This document shows, one piece after another, positions 1 to 8,935 of a stretch of 64,000 bases of DNA (its first letter is position 1; each line of letters starts with the position of its first letter). Origin of the DNA: an uncultured Aquimarina sp. (GTDB taxonomy: Bacteria; Bacteroidota; Bacteroidia; Flavobacteriales; Flavobacteriaceae); NCBI GenBank assembly GCA_947498455.1, contig CANMKK010000008.1, positions 62,001 to 126,000 on the forward strand, read 5' to 3'. The notes below the pieces were generated by a model. That model was not told where the DNA came from. It did no database searches and was given only the letters and a program-made list of their open reading frames with translations. The translations under genes were made by a program, and so were the position numbers.

Positions 1-203
1 TGATCAAGTTGTTCCATGTCATTTAGGTCTAAAAAAATTACTCCAAAATAAAGTAAAATACATATGTAATAGTAAATATAGCTGATTTTTAAAACAAAAA
101 AAGTAATAAATGCTTTATTTGTTTTAAAAATCGGATGTAAACTTTGTTATAAGTAATTTAGCAAGTGATTTACACTTTTAGTAAAAGAAATTTATAAGGA
201 AGT

Positions 204-1157
204 ATGGAGACAAAAGTTCTGATAATTGGTGCAAATGGACAATTAGGATTAGTGCTTACCAAAGCATTACAAGATAAGTATGGAGTCGAAAATGTTATCG
301 CCTCGGATCTTAGAGAAAATGATAAGTATGATGGTGTTTTCGAAATTATTGATGCTACAGATAGAGATAGAATTGAAGAGATAGTTGATAAATATCAAAT
401 CACTCAGATTTATCATTTGGCAGCAATTTTATCTGCAAAAGGAGAGGAAAATCCGCTAGGAACATGGGATATTAATATGAAGACATTATTTAATGTGTTA
501 GAGGTGTCGAGAAAAAAGCATATAGATCGAGTGTTTTTCCCAAGTTCGATAGCCGTATTTGGAGAAAGTGCTCCTCTAAAAAACACACCGGGAGATGCAT
601 ACCTTAATCCCGCAACAGTGTATGGCATAAGTAAAGCCGCTGGAGAAAATTGGGCGCAGTATTATTTTTTAAAATATGGTTTAGATGTTAGATCTATTAG
701 ATATCCTGGAGTAATAGGGTATCAATCTTTGCCAGGAGGAGGAACAACAGATTACGCAGTAGATATTTATCATAAAGCAGTGCTTGGTCAGGAATTTAGC
801 TGTTTCTTAAAAGAAGAAACGACACTTCCTATGATTTTTATGGATGATGCAATTAGAGCAACAATAGAATTAATGGAGACCCCAAAAGAAAAGATTAAAA
901 TAAGAACTTCATATAATGTTGCAGGTATAAGTTTTTCACCAGATGAAGTCGTTACAGAAATTCGTAAATTATACCCTGATTTTAAGGTAAATTACAAGCC
1001 TGACTTTAGACAGGAAATTGCATCCAAATGGCCAGAATCAATTGATGACTCTTTGGCAACAAAAGATTGGGGATGGAAACCTCATTATAATCTTAAAGAT
1101 ATTACAGAGGTTATGATAAAGAACTTAAAAGAAAAATATAAAACTGAGTATATATAA
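204..1157 (+). CDS. tdh: NAD-dependent L-threonine 3-dehydrogenase, short-chain/epimerase type
   Basis: Probably oxidises L-threonine to 2-amino-3-ketobutyrate with NAD+ in the cytoplasm. The 317-residue protein has an extended SDR fold: a dinucleotide-binding glycine pattern G9-x2-G12-x2-G15, a Ser in PSSIAVFG (about 113-120) and the catalytic pair Y140-x3-K144. Epimerase-type sequences alone would leave the substrate open, but the next gene, 59 bp downstream on the same strand, encodes 2-amino-3-ketobutyrate CoA ligase, the next enzyme in threonine breakdown, and flavobacterial threonine dehydrogenases belong to this fold. A generic sugar epimerase is the alternative. The ATG start has a purine-rich AAGGAAG just upstream. 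Confidence 0.85.
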   Translation: METKVLIIGANGQLGLVLTKALQDKYGVENVIASDLRENDKYDGVFEIIDATDRDRIEEIVDKYQITQIYHLAAILSAKGEENPLGTWDINMKTLFNVLEVSRKKHIDRVFFPSSIAVFGESAPLKNTPGDAYLNPATVYGISKAAGENWAQYYFLKYGLDVRSIRYPGVIGYQSLPGGGTTDYAVDIYHKAVLGQEFSCFLKEETTLPMIFMDDAIRATIELMETPKEKIKIRTSYNVAGISFSPDEVVTEIRKLYPDFKVNYKPDFRQEIASKWPESIDDSLATKDWGWKPHYNLKDITEVMIKNLKEKYKTEYI

Positions 1158-1216
1158 CCATTATTAGGTGTAAAACACTTCAATAGTAAATAGTAATAAA
1201 AAATAATTCATAAACG

Positions 1217-2404
1217 ATGTTTTCAAATATAAAAAATGATTTACAAAAAGAGCTGGATGAGATTAGGTCAGCTGGATTGTATAAAGATGAAAGAGTAATT
1301 ACGACCCCTCAAGGAGCAGAAATAGATACAACAAATACAAAGCAGGTACTTAATTTTTGTGCGAATAATTATCTAGGTCTTTCTTCACATCCTGATGTAA
1401 TAAAAGCAGGTAAAGAGGCTATAGATTCTCATGGGTATGGATTATCATCTGTCCGTTTTATTTGTGGTACCCAAGATATTCATAAAGAATTAGAACAAAA
1501 AACAGCAGATTTTCTAGGGATGGAAGATTGTATTCTATACGCAGCTGCTTTTGATGCTAATGGAGGAGTTTTTGAACCAATACTTACAGCCGAAGATGCC
1601 ATTATTTCAGATTCTCTAAATCATGCATCGATTATAGACGGAATTCGTTTATGTAAGGCGAAAAGGTTTAGATATGAACATAATAATATGGTTGATCTCG
1701 AAAAACAATTAAAAGAAGCAGCAGGAGCTAGAAGAAAGTTAATTGTTACCGATGGATCTTTCTCTATGGATGGTACTATTGCTCAATTGGATAAAATATG
1801 CGACTTAGCTGATTCTTACGGAGCAATGGTAATGATAGATGAATGTCATTCTACAGGTTTTTTAGGAAAAACGGGTAGAGGAACCCATGAATATAGAGAT
1901 GTTATGGGACGTATAGATATCATTACAGGTACATACGGAAAAGCTCTTGGAGGTGCATCTGGTGGTTTTACGGCTGCACGAAAAGAAATTGTCGATATGC
2001 TTAGACAACGTTCCAGACCGTATTTATTTTCTAATACTGTGGCTCCATCAATTGTGGGGGCTTCAATAAAGGTATTGGATCTTTTGAGTTCTTCGACAAC
2101 ACTTCGTGATAAGTTAGAGGAAAACACGAAATATTTCAGGACAGAAATGACAGCAGCAGGATTTGATATTGTACGAGGAGATCATCCTATTGTCCCGGTG
2201 ATGTTATATGAAGCTACATTGGCTCAAGAATTTGCAGCTAAATTATTAGAAGAAGGAATTTATGTAATTGGCTTTTTCTATCCTGTAGTTCCTAAAGGAA
2301 AAGCAAGAATCAGAGTGCAATTATCAGCAGGGCATGAACGTCATCACCTAGAAAAGGCCGTGGCTGCATTTACTAAAATAGGTAAAGAGTTGAAAGTGAT
2401 TTAA
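1217..2404 (+). CDS. kbl: Glycine C-acetyltransferase (2-amino-3-ketobutyrate CoA ligase)
   Basis: PLP enzyme of the alpha-oxoamine synthase family that splits 2-amino-3-ketobutyrate with CoA into glycine and acetyl-CoA. Length 395 aa is normal for the family. The PLP lysine is K242 in [13 protein letters not shown]; the family motif DECHSTG is at 208-214 and [10 protein letters not shown] at about 50-59. It follows the threonine dehydrogenase by 59 bp with no visible terminator, so the two probably form a threonine-to-glycine operon. Related KAPA or 5-aminolevulinate synthases are the alternatives, made unlikely by the neighbour. Confidence 0.93.
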   Translation: MFSNIKNDLQKELDEIRSAGLYKDERVITTPQGAEIDTTNTKQVLNFCANNYLGLSSHPDVIKAGKEAIDSHGYGLSSVRFICGTQDIHKELEQKTADFLGMEDCILYAAAFDANGGVFEPILTAEDAIISDSLNHASIIDGIRLCKAKRFRYEHNNMVDLEKQLKEAAGARRKLIVTDGSFSMDGTIAQLDKICDLADSYGAMVMIDECHSTGFLGKTGRGTHEYRDVMGRIDIITGTYGKALGGASGGFTAARKEIVDMLRQRSRPYLFSNTVAPSIVGASIKVLDLLSSSTTLRDKLEENTKYFRTEMTAAGFDIVRGDHPIVPVMLYEATLAQEFAAKLLEEGIYVIGFFYPVVPKGKARIRVQLSAGHERHHLEKAVAAFTKIGKELKVI

Positions 2405-2547
2405 ATACGAACGTTTGTTAGTGTTTGAAAAAGTAGATAATTCGCATGATATATGTCTGTTTGTTTAAAATATGTTATAAATATGATTTAAAAAATGGAT
2501 ATTTGATGATAATGCTTGTGGTATGGTGAAAAAAAAACAAAAATGTT

Positions 2548-2576
2548 TTGAATAGAAATACTTTTATCTAATTTAG
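2548..2576 (+). promoter_or_regulatory. Candidate promoter of the Phe/Tyr operon
   Basis: A TTG at 2548-2550 lies 18 bases before TAATTTAG at 2569-2576, close to the Bacteroidota consensus TTG-N17-23-TAnnTTTG (one mismatch in the -7 box). Transcription would start near 2582, about 15 bases before the leader peptide ATG. Position and spacing fit, but the motif is imperfect. Confidence 0.5.
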
Positions 2577-2597
2577 CAACGTAATAAAGAAACAACA

Positions 2598-2675
2598 ATG
2601 AGCAATTTGTTTACTTGGAATCGATTTTATTTTTTCTTCTTTTATTTTAAAGGTAAGAACGGGATCGTTATGTAA
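2598..2675 (+). CDS. Phe/Tyr-rich leader peptide of the aromatic operon
   Basis: A 25-residue ORF begins ATG AGC AAT TTG and ends in TAA. It has seven Phe, two Tyr and one Trp; residues 10-17 read FYFFFFYF. It lies directly upstream of an intrinsic terminator and the gene for prephenate dehydratase. Such a run of codons for the end products of the operon is the signature of a regulatory leader peptide: ribosomes stall at it when charged tRNA-Phe or tRNA-Tyr is scarce. The purine-rich stretch AAAGAAACAACA precedes the start. It is too short to have another obvious function, and I do not know a named homologue. Chance is unlikely given the composition and the position. Confidence 0.8.
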   Translation: MSNLFTWNRFYFFFFYFKGKNGIVM

Positions 2676-2697
2676 ATAGATAAAATTTATAAAAAAC

Positions 2698-2728
2698 AAA
2701 ATCCCGATGAAAATCGGGATTTTTTTTT
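2698..2728 (+). terminator. Attenuator terminator hairpin
   Basis: ATCCCGAT (2701-2708), a GAAA loop and ATCGGGAT (2713-2720) form a perfect 8-bp stem, extended by AAA/TTT pairs and followed by a run of eight T. It lies upstream of the first structural gene, not at an operon end, so it acts as a regulated terminator. Confidence 0.88.
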
Positions 2729-2804
2729 ACTTTTTTTTAAAGCTAAAAAGTTTTTTCGAAGTAAAATTTTGAAATATAAAATTGATGTAGTTTATCTAAA
2801 TTAA

Positions 2805-3644
2805 ATGAGGACGTTGAAACAAAAAGTAGCTATACAGGGAATAAAAGGATCGTATCATCATGGAGTTGCCCAAGCGTATTTTGGGGAAAGTGTAGGTATA
2901 GATGAATGTTTGTCATTTCAGGAATTGGTATATAGTTTAGAAAATGGAAAAAGTACAGACGCTGTTATGGCTATAGAGAACTCCATTGCAGGGTCGATTA
3001 TTCCTAATTATGCATATATTGATGAGCATGATCTAGCAATAAGTGGAGAGTATTTCCAACCCATTCACCATTGTCTAATGGCATTAAAAGGCCAAGAAGT
3101 TTCTGAAATAAAAGAAGTGCATTCTCATCCAATGGCTTTATTACAATGTAAAGAGTTTTTTAGAGGATTACCTCAGATTAAACTTATTGAAGATGTAGAT
3201 ACTGCAGATGTGGCAAAAAGAATTAATGAACATCAATTGTTAGGAGTTGCGGCAGTAGCAGGTGAAACAGCCGCAGCAATTTATAATTTAGAAATTTTGG
3301 CAAAAAAAATCCAAACAATCAAATCAAACAGTACCAGATTTTTTATTCTTAATAGAAAAGAAGATGTTCAAGTAAATAAAACAGGTGTAAATAAAGCATC
3401 TTTAAAATTCCTGACGGAGCATAAAAGAGGAAGCCTAGCAACAGTACTGAATGTGATGAGTGATTGTAAGTTAAATCTCACCAAAATTCAATCATTACCA
3501 CTTATAGATAAACCTTGGATGTATTCATTTTTTGTGGATGTTACATTTAATGCCTATGAAGATTATAAAAAAGCATTATCAATCTTAAAGATCATGGCAT
3601 TAGAATTAAAAATTTTAGGAGAATATAAAAATCAGAACGGATGA
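2805..3644 (+). CDS. pheA: Prephenate dehydratase with ACT domain
   Basis: Converts prephenate to phenylpyruvate, the committed step to phenylalanine. The catalytic dehydratase domain spans about 6-185 and has the TRF motif at 177-179 (NSTRFFIL) and an AIENSIAGS stretch at 56-64. A C-terminal ACT domain (about 198-275) should bind phenylalanine for feedback inhibition. It is monofunctional: the chorismate mutase is carried by the last gene of the operon. The stop overlaps the start of the aminotransferase gene (ATGA at 3641-3644), indicating translational coupling. The first gene after the attenuator, it is probably controlled by Phe supply. Confidence 0.93.
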   Translation: MRTLKQKVAIQGIKGSYHHGVAQAYFGESVGIDECLSFQELVYSLENGKSTDAVMAIENSIAGSIIPNYAYIDEHDLAISGEYFQPIHHCLMALKGQEVSEIKEVHSHPMALLQCKEFFRGLPQIKLIEDVDTADVAKRINEHQLLGVAAVAGETAAAIYNLEILAKKIQTIKSNSTRFFILNRKEDVQVNKTGVNKASLKFLTEHKRGSLATVLNVMSDCKLNLTKIQSLPLIDKPWMYSFFVDVTFNAYEDYKKALSILKIMALELKILGEYKNQNG

Positions 3645-4810
3645 GTATTGAAACAGCAAAAAGATTGGAGACCGTAGAAGAATATTACTTTTCTAAAAAG
3701 TTAAGAGAAGTTAGAGCCCTTGCCGCAGCCGGAAAGCCAATCCTGAATATGGCAATTGGAAGTCCGGATCTTTCTCCTCCAAAAGAAGTGATAGATGTAA
3801 TTAGAGAAGCGGTTACTATAGATGGTGCTCATAAGTATCAGAGTTATCAGGGGTTGCCAGAACTTAGAAAGAGTATAGCGTCTTTTTATGAAAGAAAATA
3901 TCACGTTACATTAAATCCTGAAAATGAAATTTTGCCTTTGATGGGATCTAAAGAAGGGATCATGCATATATCATTGGCATATCTTAATGAAGGTGATGAG
4001 GTGCTTATACCTAATCCTGGATATCCGACATATACCTCTGTAACAAAATTGGTAGGTGCAAAACCTATATACTATGATTTGGACGGAGATAATGGATGGG
4101 AACCAGATTTAGATATATTGTCAAAACAGGATTTGAGTAAAGTGAAGATAATGTGGCTTAATTATCCGCATATGCCAACCGGGGCGACTGGAAATACAGA
4201 ACTGTTTAAAAGGTTAATTGTGTTTGCAAAAGCTAATAATATATTGTTAATTAATGATAACCCGTATAGTTTTGTGCTGAACGAAAATCCAACAAGTATT
4301 TTGTCTATAGAAGGAGCAAAGGAAGTTACTTTAGAACTAAATTCGCTTAGCAAAACTTTTAATATGGCTGGATGGAGAGTAGGAATGGTTAGTGGGAGCA
4401 AGGATAAAATTGAAGCAATTCTTAATGTAAAAAGCAATATGGATAGTGGGATGTTTCAAGGTATCCAAAAAGGAGCTATAGCGGCACTCGCAATCTCAGA
4501 CGGTTGGTATGAAAAGATGAATGCAGTCTATAAGGAAAGAAGAAAATTAATTTGGGAATTAGCTACTGCTTTTGGGTGCTCCTATGATAAAAATGCTACC
4601 GGAATGTTTGTTTGGGCAAAGTTACCAGAAGGAATAGATGCAGTAGAGTTTATAGATACTATTTTATATAAAGATAGTGTATTCATTACTCCAGGAGATG
4701 TTTTTGGGAGCAAAGGAAAAGGGTATATACGTTTTTCGCTATGTGTTACAAAAGAAAATATAGAAGAAGCTATTAATAGGTTAGTAAAAAATAAAGTTGA
4801 AGTGGACTAA
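3641..4810 (+). CDS. PLP-dependent class I aminotransferase (aromatic/aspartate type)
   Basis: Fold-type I aminotransferase of 389 aa. PLP lysine K238 is in SLSKTFNMAGWRVG, the substrate/PLP Asn-Pro motif is around 174-181 (NYPHMPTGA) and NDNPY at 205-209 contains the PLP-contacting Asp and Tyr. The context, between prephenate dehydratase and prephenate dehydrogenase, suggests that it transaminates phenylpyruvate and 4-hydroxyphenylpyruvate to Phe and Tyr. Substrate choice cannot be read from sequence alone; aspartate or LL-diaminopimelate aminotransferases are similar. Start overlaps the stop of pheA by four bases. Confidence 0.88.
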   Translation: MSIETAKRLETVEEYYFSKKLREVRALAAAGKPILNMAIGSPDLSPPKEVIDVIREAVTIDGAHKYQSYQGLPELRKSIASFYERKYHVTLNPENEILPLMGSKEGIMHISLAYLNEGDEVLIPNPGYPTYTSVTKLVGAKPIYYDLDGDNGWEPDLDILSKQDLSKVKIMWLNYPHMPTGATGNTELFKRLIVFAKANNILLINDNPYSFVLNENPTSILSIEGAKEVTLELNSLSKTFNMAGWRVGMVSGSKDKIEAILNVKSNMDSGMFQGIQKGAIAALAISDGWYEKMNAVYKERRKLIWELATAFGCSYDKNATGMFVWAKLPEGIDAVEFIDTILYKDSVFITPGDVFGSKGKGYIRFSLCVTKENIEEAINRLVKNKVEVD

Positions 4811-5004
4811 TAACCCTCTTTATTATAGAAAAAGTGATTGAGTGAAAGTGTTTTGTGAATACTACTTACCATCTTAAATCAATAGATTTGAATTCGGAAT
4901 GTGTGTTTTAAAATACGATTTACAATCTTCTAAACCTCTATTAGAAGAAGCTTGGATAAATGTTTAATTAAATATCATCATGTAGTCACTAATGTTAATA
5001 AAAA

Positions 5005-5038
5005 GTACTGATAATGGAATAAGTAATTCCATCTGTAC
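5005..5038 (+). promoter_or_regulatory. Hairpin in the aminotransferase-tyrA spacer
   Basis: ATGGAAT (5014-5020), AAGTA loop and ATTCCAT (5026-5032) form a perfect 7-bp stem, with outer GTAC/GTAC pairing (5005-5008 with 5035-5038). It lies 26 bases before tyrA and has no T-run, so it is not a terminator; an RNA processing or stability element is possible. The remainder of the 253-base spacer shows no convincing gene. Confidence 0.35.
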
Positions 5039-5063
5039 ATAGAAAGAAGAACAACGTAAATAA

Positions 5064-5912
5064 ATGAAAGTATTTGTAATAGGAATAGGATTAATAGGAG
5101 GTTCATTTGCAATTGATATTAAGGCATCATTTAATGAAGCGAAAATTTATGGTATCGATAGGAGTGAGGAGAGTTTGGATAAAGCATTATCTCTGGGATT
5201 GATTGATGAAAAGGCTACTATGGAAGAATTAGGTAAAGCTGATGTTGTGATAGTAGCGATACCCGTGGATGCTACAGTAAATATTTTGCCAGAAATTCTG
5301 GATAACATATCTGATGAATGTTTGGTATTTGATGTAGGCTCTACAAAAAAGCAATTATGTCTTTCGATTAATAATCATCCGAATAGAAGAAATTATCTAG
5401 CTGCACACCCTATTGCTGGTACAGAGTTTTCCGGACCACAAGCAGCGATAGCTAATTTATATAGAGGTAAGACAAATATTATCTGCGAAGTAGAAAAAAC
5501 AGCTTTTAAATTGCAGGAGCGGGCAATGGAGATTTTTACAAGACTAGGAATGAGGATTCGATATATGGATCCGGCTTCTCATGATAAGCATATAGCATAT
5601 GTATCTCATTTATCTCATATCAGTTCTTTTATGTTGGGAAAAACGGTAATCGAAAAAGAAAAAAATGAAAGAGATATTTTTGATATGGCAGGAAGTGGAT
5701 TTGCATCGACAGTAAGGTTGGCAAAAAGTTCACCAGCTATGTGGACACCAATCTTTAAACATAATAAAGAAAATGTAATAGAAACCTTAGAAGAATATAT
5801 TGCGAACCTTACAAAGTTTAAAGAATTAATGGAAAGGGATGATTTCTCAGAAATTTATAAAGAAATGGAAGATACAAATCATATAAAAGCAATTTTGAAA
5901 GGAATCACATAA
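5064..5912 (+). CDS. tyrA: Prephenate dehydrogenase
   Basis: Oxidatively decarboxylates prephenate to 4-hydroxyphenylpyruvate with NAD+, towards tyrosine. The 282-residue protein starts with a Rossmann glycine motif (VIGIGLIGGSFA, 5-16) and has the family motif HPIAGTE at 115-121, carrying the catalytic His region. The helical C-terminal half is typical. No C-terminal ACT domain and no fused chorismate mutase are present, so feedback control must lie elsewhere, fitting with operon-level control. It is separated by 253 bases from the aminotransferase and 188 bases from the DAHP synthase gene; no terminator is seen in either spacer. Confidence 0.93.
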   Translation: MKVFVIGIGLIGGSFAIDIKASFNEAKIYGIDRSEESLDKALSLGLIDEKATMEELGKADVVIVAIPVDATVNILPEILDNISDECLVFDVGSTKKQLCLSINNHPNRRNYLAAHPIAGTEFSGPQAAIANLYRGKTNIICEVEKTAFKLQERAMEIFTRLGMRIRYMDPASHDKHIAYVSHLSHISSFMLGKTVIEKEKNERDIFDMAGSGFASTVRLAKSSPAMWTPIFKHNKENVIETLEEYIANLTKFKELMERDDFSEIYKEMEDTNHIKAILKGIT

Positions 5913-6100
5913 AAGGATACATATAAAGTTAACCATAGAGGTAGATGTAATACTAAATCATGATAATACATTACACTTTTATAACTTTACTAAATGATTT
6001 TGTAATATACAGATAACATTGAAGCGTAAAAATCTTTGTGTCTTTAAAGAAATAAACACTAAAATATAATACACAACACTAATAAAGAATATTTAACAAG

Positions 6101-7189
6101 ATGGAAAATAAAAAAGAACTTAGAAACTGGTTGGATGGATATAATCTCGATCACCCTTTAGTAATAGCAGGACCCTGTAGTGCAGAAACTGAAGATCAAG
6201 TTGTGAAAATAGCACATCAGCTTAAGGATACCGATGCCACAGTATTAAGAGCAGGAATTTGGAAACCCAGAACTAGACCAGGTAATTTTGAAGGAGTTGG
6301 AGCGTTGGGACTTAAATGGTTACAGCGTGCAAAGGAAGAAACAGGGATGAAAATAGCTACCGAAGTAGCAAGTCCACATCATGTAGAATTGGCATTAGAG
6401 CATGGAGTAGATGTATTGTGGATTGGTGCGAGAAGCACAGTTTCTCCTTTCATTGTTCAGGACATTGCAGATGCTTGTAAAGGAATAGATAACCCCGTAT
6501 TGATAAAAAATCCAATAAATCCAGATCTTTCTCTTTGGTTAGGAGCTGTGGAACGCTTTTATACTGCAGATGTAAAAAACTTAGGAGTTATACACCGAGG
6601 ATTCTCCACATACGAAAAGACAAAATATCGTAATATTCCAGAATGGCAAATACCGATCGATTTGCAGAATCGTTTCCCTGATTTACCATTAATTGTTGAT
6701 CCTTCCCATATTGCCGGAAGAAGAGACCTGATTTTTGATCTTTCTCAAACAGCGTTGGATCTTAATTTTGATGGAATGATTGTAGAAACACATTATGATC
6801 CTGATAATGCGTGGAGTGATGCAAAACAACAGATAACACCAGAAACCCTTGTGCAATATATGAGAGATTTAAAAATTAGAAAAGAAGTCGGTGTGGATGA
6901 AGCGTACCAAAAAGCACTGAGTGAATTAAGAGCTAAAATAGATATAGCAGATAATCAGTTACTAGAAATTTTGTCAAAAAGAATGAAGATTTCTGATGAA
7001 ATAGGAGAGGTAAAAGCGCAACAAAATGTTGCCATACTTCAATCTAAAAGATGGAATGAAATATTAGGAAGAATGATTTTGGAAGGAGAGGAAAACGGAT
7101 TAAGCGAAGAATTTATTTTACGCATTTATAAAGCGATCCATCAAGAATCGATTAACCATCAAAAAAATGTTGCGATATCCAAGGTGTAA
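6101..7189 (+). CDS. Bifunctional DAHP synthase / chorismate mutase type II
   Basis: Combines the first step of the shikimate pathway (PEP + erythrose 4-phosphate to DAHP) with chorismate to prephenate rearrangement. The N-terminal KDO8P-synthase-like TIM barrel (about 15-255) has GPCSAE at 24-29, KPRTRPG at 55-61 and DPSHIAGRR at 200-208. The C-terminal AroQ-type mutase (about 271-355) has the LRAKID...LLEILSKRM pattern. The order, synthase first and mutase last, is the usual one in Bacteroidota. As last gene of the Phe/Tyr operon it supplies prephenate for pheA and tyrA; the mutase domain may serve as the feedback sensor by analogy with fused enzymes in other bacteria (inference). Confidence 0.93.
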   Translation: MENKKELRNWLDGYNLDHPLVIAGPCSAETEDQVVKIAHQLKDTDATVLRAGIWKPRTRPGNFEGVGALGLKWLQRAKEETGMKIATEVASPHHVELALEHGVDVLWIGARSTVSPFIVQDIADACKGIDNPVLIKNPINPDLSLWLGAVERFYTADVKNLGVIHRGFSTYEKTKYRNIPEWQIPIDLQNRFPDLPLIVDPSHIAGRRDLIFDLSQTALDLNFDGMIVETHYDPDNAWSDAKQQITPETLVQYMRDLKIRKEVGVDEAYQKALSELRAKIDIADNQLLEILSKRMKISDEIGEVKAQQNVAILQSKRWNEILGRMILEGEENGLSEEFILRIYKAIHQESINHQKNVAISKV

Positions 7190-7222
7190 TGATGTGCTAC
7201 TTTTTCATAAGAGGTGTAAAGA

Positions 7223-7230
7223 TAAATTTG
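7223..7230 (+). promoter_or_regulatory. Candidate -7 box upstream of rsgA
   Basis: TAAATTTG matches the Bacteroidota -7 consensus TAnnTTTG exactly and lies 13 bases before the rsgA ATG, so transcription would start almost at the start codon. No clear TTG -33 box is seen. Confidence 0.45.
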
Positions 7231-7243
7231 CATCTTTGCATTT

Positions 7244-8194
7244 ATGACTGGAACTGTATATAAATCTACCGGAAGCTGGTACACTGTAAAAACCGATATG
7301 GGTAAAGTGTATGAATGTAGAATAAAAGGTAAGTTTAGGATAAAAGGTATAAAAAGTACAAACCCTGTATCCGTTGGTGACAGAGTCGATTTTAAACTAG
7401 AATCGAATAACGATCAAGAGACTGGTGTGATTGAAAATATTCATGAACGGCATAACTATATTATCCGTAAATCCGTAAACCTATCAAAACAAACCCACAT
7501 CATTGCTGCTAACATTGATGTGGTTTTTTTATTAGTGACATTAAATAACCCTACAACATTTACGACTTTTATTGATAGGTTTTTAGTAACGGCAGAGGCC
7601 TATGACATAAAAGCGGTATTGCTTTTTAATAAAATCGATACATATAATGAAGATGAATTGCTGGAAATTAAATATTTGGCAGCTCTTTATAGAAAGATAG
7701 GCTATGAATGTGTTGGGATTTCTGCAAAAACAGGAAAGAATATTGAGAAAGTAAAATCCTTAATGGAGGGAAAGGTGAGTATGTTTTCGGGTCATAGTGG
7801 AGTTGGGAAATCAACATTAGTGAATGCTATAGAACCAGGAATGTCATTAAAAACAGCTGAGATAAGTGATCAACACCAACAAGGTCAGCATACTACTACT
7901 TTTGCTGAGATGTTTGACCTAAGTTTTAATGCCAAAATTATTGATACACCAGGAATTAAAGGATTTGGTATTGTAGATATGGATAAAGAAGAGTTAGGAG
8001 ATTACTTTCCAGAGTTTTTTGAACTAAAATCGCAATGTAGATTTAATAATTGTATGCATATAAATGAACCAAAATGCGCAGTAAAGACAGCATTGGATAA
8101 TGAAGAGATCGCTTGGTCCAGGTATAAAAGTTATATACAGATTCTAGAAGGAGAAGAAGAGCATTATCGAAAAAATAATTACGGAGAAGAATAA
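7244..8194 (+). CDS. rsgA: Ribosome small subunit-dependent GTPase A
   Basis: Circularly permuted GTPase acting late in 30S ribosome maturation. N-terminal OB fold about 1-70; the G motifs come in permuted order: G4 NKID at 129-132, then G1 GHSGVGKST at 183-191, G3 DTPG at 234-237. The C-terminal zinc-binding motif has C265, C270, H272 and C278. Length 316 aa is standard. It lies 54 bases after the aromatic operon with its own likely promoter. Confidence 0.96.
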   Translation: MTGTVYKSTGSWYTVKTDMGKVYECRIKGKFRIKGIKSTNPVSVGDRVDFKLESNNDQETGVIENIHERHNYIIRKSVNLSKQTHIIAANIDVVFLLVTLNNPTTFTTFIDRFLVTAEAYDIKAVLLFNKIDTYNEDELLEIKYLAALYRKIGYECVGISAKTGKNIEKVKSLMEGKVSMFSGHSGVGKSTLVNAIEPGMSLKTAEISDQHQQGQHTTTFAEMFDLSFNAKIIDTPGIKGFGIVDMDKEELGDYFPEFFELKSQCRFNNCMHINEPKCAVKTALDNEEIAWSRYKSYIQILEGEEEHYRKNNYGEE

Positions 8195-8332
8195 AAATTG
8201 CAATTTTAGGGTAACACTTTCCCATTTCATTACATATACATATAACAAAACAGTATAAAAAAGACTTTTGATAAATATTAGAGTGATTATTAGACAGGTT
8301 TTATTAAAAATTAAAAACAGTACTATATAGGC

Positions 8333-8785
8333 ATGAAAGCAGTTATTCAACGAGTTTCTGAAGCGTCTGTTACCGTAGATGGGCATAAAGTTTCGGAAAT
8401 AGGTTTAGGACTTCTTATTCTAGTTGGGATCGTAGAAGAAGATACTAGCGAGGATATAGCTTGGTTGTCTGGTAAAATAAGTCGTCTCCGGATATTTGGT
8501 GATGTTGATAATGTGATGAATAAGAGTTTGATAGATGTACATGGAGATGTGATTGTAGTTAGTCAATTTACTTTACAGGCAAGTACTAAGAAAGGAAATC
8601 GACCTAGTTATATAAAAGCAGCAAAACCGGATATAGCAATTCCATTGTACGAAAATTTCATAAAACATTTAGAAACAGATATAGGTAAAAAAGTGGGTAC
8701 TGGGATTTTCGGTGCCGATATGCAAGTATCTCTGATTAATGATGGGCCGGTAACTATAATTATAGATACTAAAAATAAAGAATAA
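8333..8785 (+). CDS. dtd: D-aminoacyl-tRNA deacylase
   Basis: Hydrolyses D-aminoacyl-tRNAs (and Gly-tRNA-Ala) to protect translation from the wrong enantiomer. The 150-aa protein shows both hallmark motifs, SQFTLQA at 77-83 and NDGPVT (the cis Gly-Pro) at 136-141. It begins MKAVIQRV, the standard N-terminus of the family. It follows rsgA in the same direction by 138 bases; both act on translation. Confidence 0.96.
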   Translation: MKAVIQRVSEASVTVDGHKVSEIGLGLLILVGIVEEDTSEDIAWLSGKISRLRIFGDVDNVMNKSLIDVHGDVIVVSQFTLQASTKKGNRPSYIKAAKPDIAIPLYENFIKHLETDIGKKVGTGIFGADMQVSLINDGPVTIIIDTKNKE

Positions 8786-8887
8786 TAAACTACCCCAAAA
8801 TATATTTTTAGATGAAACCGACACGATTAAAAAAATCTTTAAACACCTAGTGGAATGATTATTTTAATCGTCAAAGATTCCATACCT

Positions 8888-8909
8888 GTACTGAGCGTAG
8901 TCGAAGTAT
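8888..8909. repeat. REP-like interspersed element
   Basis: Contains CTGAGCGTAGTCGAAG with flanking TACT and AGTA. This core is a short intergenic repeat I recall as common in Flavobacteriia and other genomes. A degenerate relative (CCTGAGCATATCGAAAGG) is at 25892-25909. Located between dtd and the DUF3857 gene. Confidence 0.5.
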
Positions 8910-8935
8910 GACCTCTAAAACAATAAAATGAACAG

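Larger units (their letters stand above)
2577..2804 (+). promoter_or_regulatory. Transcription attenuator (leader region) controlling pheA-tyrA-DAHP synthase
   Basis: The untranslated leader contains the Phe-rich peptide, a terminator hairpin (2698-2728) and an alternative pairing. CGGGAT at 2660-2665, near the end of the leader ORF, is complementary to ATCCCG at 2701-2706, the 5' arm of the terminator. A ribosome stalled on the Phe/Tyr codons (2625-2648) would leave 2660-2665 free to form this antiterminator. A ribosome reaching the stop codon at 2673 would cover it and allow termination. The geometry matches the classical attenuation mechanism; the mechanism itself is inferred. The rest of the 400-base gap after kbl is AT-rich with no other gene seen. 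Confidence 0.75.

Noticed and set aside
4899..4967. 22-codon ORF before tyrA as a second leader peptide
   Set aside because: Contains only one Tyr and no Phe, and no terminator or alternative pairing follows it.
8043..8386. Minus-strand ORFs over the rsgA end and spacer
   Set aside because: Shadows of rsgA and dtd with low-complexity composition.
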